A stretch of 26,026 bases of DNA, taken from CAZEAC01 sp964510065 (GTDB taxonomy: Bacteria; Bdellovibrionota_C; UBA2361; CAIXSY01). Location of the stretch: positions 1 through 26,026 of the forward strand of contig CAZEAC010000059.1 of the NCBI GenBank assembly GCA_964510065.1, read 5' to 3'. The notes under the pieces are model-generated. The model saw only the letters and a list, made by a program, of their open reading frames with translations, had not been told where the DNA came from and did not search any database. Made by a program: the position numbers and the translations under genes. Positions 22,636-26,026 of this stretch are shown in pieces. Every line of letters starts with the position of its first letter. Position 1 is the first letter of the stretch.

Positions 22636-24063
22636 ATGATAGCTTCACCAATTGGCACACTCTTTCTTTCATCTGTACTTATTTTGACGCTTTACGCCGA
22701 TCTTCTTGCGCCGGAGCGCGAGCGCATTCGTCCGCGTGAGCAAACTACCGCTCGAATCCTTCCCGATGCTGCAAGCTGCAATAGCTCCGACGTCCAAACA
22801 AGAATTGATGAGGCTGCCGATGGCGACACTGTGATGATTCCCGCTGGCAATTGCACCTGGACCAGCGGAATCTCAACGGCCAAGGGCATCATCATCAAAG
22901 GCAAGGGTGCGACTTCGACATTCATAACCGGCGGCGGCTTTGATATGGGCACTCCCGAAGGGAAGTCTTTTCGTATCACTGGAATCGGCTGGAAAGGAGC
23001 GACGGGACTGTCGGTAACTGGAACTTCAAAATCCTGGCGCATCGACAATAATCGTTGGGAAAACGCGAGCGGTAGAGTTCAGGGGCGGGTTATTTGGCTC
23101 GACGTTCCGTGCGGATCTTTCCGCGGTTTGATCGACAGCAACACGTTTATCAATACCGTTGCTGTCGACAATATCCATGTTCGTTCGCAGTGTGCCGGAG
23201 GCAATCAAGAGTGGATTCGAAACGGCGATGCAGGCTCCGCCGACTACAATGTCTTTGTCGAGAACAATACCTTCGATAACGCTGCGTGGGAGGGAAAGGT
23301 AGTGAACGACTGCGACGGCGGCGGAAGCATGGTCTGGCGCTACAATACCATAAAGAATCTCTACATTCAGACCCATGACGCTATCATTGATGGACTCCGC
23401 GGCTGCCGCGGCATGGAGGTCTACAAGAACGATTGGACGGTGACGACAAATAATTGCTTCGTGCCAATTGCGCTTCGTGGTGGCCGGCAGATTGTTTTTG
23501 ACAACACGCTAAGCGGTGCCGGCGCAAACTCGTGCAGCCTGTTTGTGGCCTATGCAACGTATCGGTCCTATCAAACTGACGGCATGTGGAATATCTGCTC
23601 CGCGAACTCCGGAAAATTTTGCGGCGGTTCGCAAGAAGGTCCTGCAAGCTGCACTTCCGACGCCCAGTGCGGCGGACAGGCTGGTTCTTGTATTAAAATT
23701 GATGGTAACGCCAGCAACCCTTCCGGTCTGCCCTGCCGAGATCAACTTGGTACCCGTGGAAATAATCCGCAAACTATTGAGACCGCGCTCTACTGGAACA
23801 ATACAAAAAATGGGGTGTACCAACCTCCGGGTCTGCAGTACAGCGGCAACAATCCTGAATACACGAAGAATGGAGTTACCTACTGCCACGCCGCCACCCG
23901 AGCTGCGCTGCCGGCCACCTGCAACGGCGTAAGCACCAGTACCTACCAACCGTACGGCCATCCCCACCCGTTCCGGGCGAATTGCGAGAGCTTTGCGCTC
24001 ACCTGCGATCCTGGAACAGGTGGTAGCTCTCCGGGCGTTCCTACTAATTTGCGGACTCAGTAA
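22636..24063 (+). CDS. Secreted right-handed beta-helix protein 3 with cysteine-rich insert
   Basis: The 475-residue protein starts MIASPIGTLFLSSVLILTLY, a signal peptide or N-terminal anchor without a clear cleavage site. The beta-helix begins with SDVQTRIDEAADGDTVMIPA and GNCTWTSGI, KGIIIKGKG, and continues in Asn-rich turns (WRIDNNRWEN, FVENNTFDN, WRYNTIKN). Around residues 321-367 there is an insert with six cysteines (C321, 329, 339, 345, 352, 367; ASCTSDAQCGG in the middle), likely disulfide-bonded. The C-terminus SSPGVPTNLRTQ is like the first strand of an Fn3 domain and parallels the ends of the other two beta-helix proteins in this window. Fold is confident; substrate and catalysis are not visible. 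It is less similar to the other two than they are to each other. Confidence 0.8.
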   Translation: MIASPIGTLFLSSVLILTLYADLLAPERERIRPREQTTARILPDAASCNSSDVQTRIDEAADGDTVMIPAGNCTWTSGISTAKGIIIKGKGATSTFITGGGFDMGTPEGKSFRITGIGWKGATGLSVTGTSKSWRIDNNRWENASGRVQGRVIWLDVPCGSFRGLIDSNTFINTVAVDNIHVRSQCAGGNQEWIRNGDAGSADYNVFVENNTFDNAAWEGKVVNDCDGGGSMVWRYNTIKNLYIQTHDAIIDGLRGCRGMEVYKNDWTVTTNNCFVPIALRGGRQIVFDNTLSGAGANSCSLFVAYATYRSYQTDGMWNICSANSGKFCGGSQEGPASCTSDAQCGGQAGSCIKIDGNASNPSGLPCRDQLGTRGNNPQTIETALYWNNTKNGVYQPPGLQYSGNNPEYTKNGVTYCHAATRAALPATCNGVSTSTYQPYGHPHPFRANCESFALTCDPGTGGSSPGVPTNLRTQ

Positions 24064-24072
24064 CCAAGAGGC

Positions 24073-25968
24073 TTATCCCTCGAACGCCGGAACAATGAGC
24101 ACGGCCTGATCAATGCTTTCAATCATTTGCTGCTCGAAGTCATTCGAGCGGTAGTGAAACTGCGCGCGCGACCACGAGGCCCCGATCACAAGAAGGTCAT
24201 AGGGCGAGCTTCTCACTTCAGCGAGTATCGCATCGACCGGAACGCCATGCCCAATTTTCACCTCTGATTCAACATTATAGACGGAGAGAAGATCCTGCGC
24301 TTGGCTAAGGTGTCGCTTGACTCGATTAACTTCAAAGTCAGCCGGATCTTCGGGAAGCACATGAAAAACTGTCGCTCGCGCACTAAGATGGCGCGCAATC
24401 CGCGCGGCAAAACGTACATCACTCTTTCCGGGTTCTCCGCCTGCCGTGCAGATAAGAATTCTCTTAAGTGCCTCACGCGACTCCTTCCCAGAAAGCAACA
24501 CCGGAGCGCCGCCATAGGCCAAGATTCTACGCACAAGCTGCGCGAGTCGGCGCCGGCCAGCATCATCATCGTGTGCATGCCTCTCCAACACGACGAGATC
24601 AACATAGCTTTCCTGCACCTCGCGAAGCACTTCTTTGGGGACCGTACCCTGTCGAATTTTCGATTCTAGCTTAAGCTCTTTTCTCGTACCAGCCAGGGCA
24701 CGAAGCGCATCCACACCTTCACGCACTTTGTCACCAGATTCGTCGCCTGGAAGCACCGCAAGCAATGTCGCGCTTCCGTGAGCGGCTGACAGGATCTGTA
24801 CTCCAACAGCAAATGCAGTGCCGGATTTCTGCAGCTTATCAATGACAATTAAAAAACGTAATCCGCTGGGGTCCAGCACATGGTAGCGTGAAAGCGCGAC
24901 CCAACGTACCTCGGCGATCTGCGGAAGGGACTGGCCTGTACTTGCCTGAGAAGCCTCAATCGAAGCAAAACGCTGGCCATAATGAAGCGCCGGCACAAGC
25001 GGCCGAATACCGCGCAGAGTCTCAATTTCAAGCCGTGTTTTCACCAACGGTCCGGAAAAAAAAGTTTCTCGTACTCGCCCCTGCCCAATCACCACATCGT
25101 CGCCCGTCGGAAATGGATCGAGTTGGTGTCGCACATCTTCTGGTCGGAATAAAATTCGAACCGGAGCACCCTCTTCATGTTTGGCTGCTTCCTTTGGAAA
25201 TGGAAGCAGTGTCGCGCCAAGTCGAATCAAATCCTTCTCCGCTCGGCCAACCATAACGTTTCCTCGGCCAACAAAAGTAGCCACGAACTCGGTCCGTGGT
25301 GTGTGGTAGAGATCACGTGGAGATCCGCATTCAACAAGCTTTCCTCGTTCTAATACTCCGACTCTATCGCCAAGTTCAAAGGCTTCTTCCTGATCATGAG
25401 TTACCAAAATAGTAGTTACGCCGAGCTGCTGCTGAATTTCCTTCAGAGATCGGCGAAGACTGCTTCTAATTGCAACATCGAGCGCGCCAAAGGGCTCATC
25501 GAGCAACAATACCGACGGCTTGTATGCCAAGGCGCGTGCAAGCGCCACGCGTTGGCGCTGTCCGCCGGAGAGCTGCATCGGCATCCTGTTGCCAAGTCCC
25601 CCGAGGCCAACCAGCTCGAGCAGCTCTTCGCGCCGCGCCACACGCTCGGCCTTTGAAGCTCCTCGCACCTTAAGTCCAAACTCAATATTTCTCGCGACAT
25701 TCATGTGCCGGAATAGGGCAAAATGCTGAAATACGAAGCCAACACTTCGCTTCTGCGGAGGGAGCGAGGTCACATTGACCCCATCGAGATGGATGTTTCC
25801 AGAATCAGGCAGCATGAGTCCCGCGACCAGTCGGAGGAGACTGCTTTTCCCGCTGCCGCTACTGCCCAAAAGCACGAAGAATTGTCCCCGCGGTATCTCG
25901 AGCGAGACGCGGTTAATTACAAGTATGTCTGCGAAGCGCTTGCTGACGTTTTCGATGACTATCGACAC
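24073..25968 (-). CDS. Sulfate-type (CysA-like) ABC transporter ATPase fused to two universal stress protein domains
   Basis: The 631-residue protein starts at GTG 25968 with AGAGG 9 bases upstream. Residues 1-365 form a CysA/PotA-type importer ATPase: Walker A GSSGSGKSS at 35-43, Q-loop VFQHFALF, signature LSGGQRQR at 133-140, Walker B VLLLDEPF at 153-160, switch H191, and a TOBE-like region with RPEDVR. Ordinary CysA is about 350 residues. Two Usp-like domains follow: about 370-493 (RFLIVIDKLQKSGTAFAVGV to GAPVLLSGK) and about 501-627 (KRILICTAGGEPGKSDVRFA, VIGAS, QAVLIVPAFEG). The GxxG nucleotide loop of ATP-binding Usps is not clear in either. The nearby cysD and cysNC genes support sulfate as substrate. 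The upstream gene appears to overlap its start (TAGTG), so a permease gene beyond the window is likely. Confidence 0.88.
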   Translation of the reverse strand: MSIVIENVSKRFADILVINRVSLEIPRGQFFVLLGSSGSGKSSLLRLVAGLMLPDSGNIHLDGVNVTSLPPQKRSVGFVFQHFALFRHMNVARNIEFGLKVRGASKAERVARREELLELVGLGGLGNRMPMQLSGGQRQRVALARALAYKPSVLLLDEPFGALDVAIRSSLRRSLKEIQQQLGVTTILVTHDQEEAFELGDRVGVLERGKLVECGSPRDLYHTPRTEFVATFVGRGNVMVGRAEKDLIRLGATLLPFPKEAAKHEEGAPVRILFRPEDVRHQLDPFPTGDDVVIGQGRVRETFFSGPLVKTRLEIETLRGIRPLVPALHYGQRFASIEASQASTGQSLPQIAEVRWVALSRYHVLDPSGLRFLIVIDKLQKSGTAFAVGVQILSAAHGSATLLAVLPGDESGDKVREGVDALRALAGTRKELKLESKIRQGTVPKEVLREVQESYVDLVVLERHAHDDDAGRRRLAQLVRRILAYGGAPVLLSGKESREALKRILICTAGGEPGKSDVRFAARIARHLSARATVFHVLPEDPADFEVNRVKRHLSQAQDLLSVYNVESEVKIGHGVPVDAILAEVRSSPYDLLVIGASWSRAQFHYRSNDFEQQMIESIDQAVLIVPAFEG

Positions 25969-26026
25969 TAGGGAACCTCTGAAAAACTATGCATTTCGTC
26001 TTTGCTGGCCTTTCGGCGATCTTTGC
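25968..26026 (-). CDS. Possible 3' end of an upstream gene (permease?) coupled to the ABC ATPase
   Basis: On the minus strand one frame runs open from the window edge, reads KDRRKASKDEMHSFSEVP, and stops at TAG 25970-25968, overlapping the GTG of the ATPase as TAGTG. Such an overlap is typical for transporter operons, where permease genes (cysT, cysW) precede cysA, and a charged tail suits a permease C-terminus. Only 18 residues are visible, and one other frame is also open, so this is a weak call. Confidence 0.3.
   Translation of the reverse strand, partial: KDRRKASKDEMHSFSEVP

Overview
The window reads as a piece of a chromosome from an uncultured, free-living, diderm (Gram-negative-type) bacterium of roughly balanced base composition. 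The diderm reading rests on a DUF374-type acyltransferase of the lipid A acyltransferase superfamily, several exported proteins with signal peptides, and the remnant of lgt. Sulfate-activation genes (cysD, cysNC) and a CysA-type transporter ATPase indicate a metabolically independent cell. The alanyl-tRNA synthetase, by contrast, is of a short type best known from Patescibacteria (CPR). I cannot fix the phylum from sequence alone. Many genes lack a clear Shine-Dalgarno sequence, so several starts are judged from homology, signal peptides or overlap.

Layout. 1-2100: the 3' end of an ankyrin-like gene, a gene-poor stretch, a SAM-methyltransferase-like gene, and copies of a short dispersed repeat on both sides of that gene. 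2118-3839: first secreted beta-helix protein. 3993-4252: decayed lgt. 4294-8370 (minus strand): two tightly packed genes of unknown function, the second ending in a J-domain-like module with HSD in place of HPD. 8579-9613: divergently transcribed sigma-70 family factor with an AT-hook-like basic motif. 9691-11830: second beta-helix gene between two copies of a large imperfect palindrome. 11927-12973 (minus): phosphoribosyltransferase-like protein. 13019-15422: small exported protein, two-TM membrane protein, DUF374 acyltransferase and an unknown protein. 15485-17386: AlaRS without its C-terminal domain. 17557-19416: unknown helical protein. 19417-19702: two hairpin repeats of the CACAGAG type. 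19703-22530 (minus): cysD-cysNC, overlapping by one base. 22636-24063: third beta-helix protein. 24073-25968 (minus): CysA-like ATPase fused to two universal-stress-protein (USP) domains, apparently coupled to an upstream gene that runs off the window.

How parts may work together. CysD and CysNC would convert sulfate to APS and PAPS, and the CysA-type ATPase would power sulfate-type import, so the right end looks like a sulfate acquisition and activation region. No PAPS or APS reductase is visible here. The three beta-helix proteins look like exported polysaccharide-binding or polysaccharide-degrading proteins; all end in a similar short proline-led tail. The least explained part is 4294-9613: an unknown two-gene operon with a degenerate J-domain, facing an unusual alternative sigma factor across a shared 208-bp control region.
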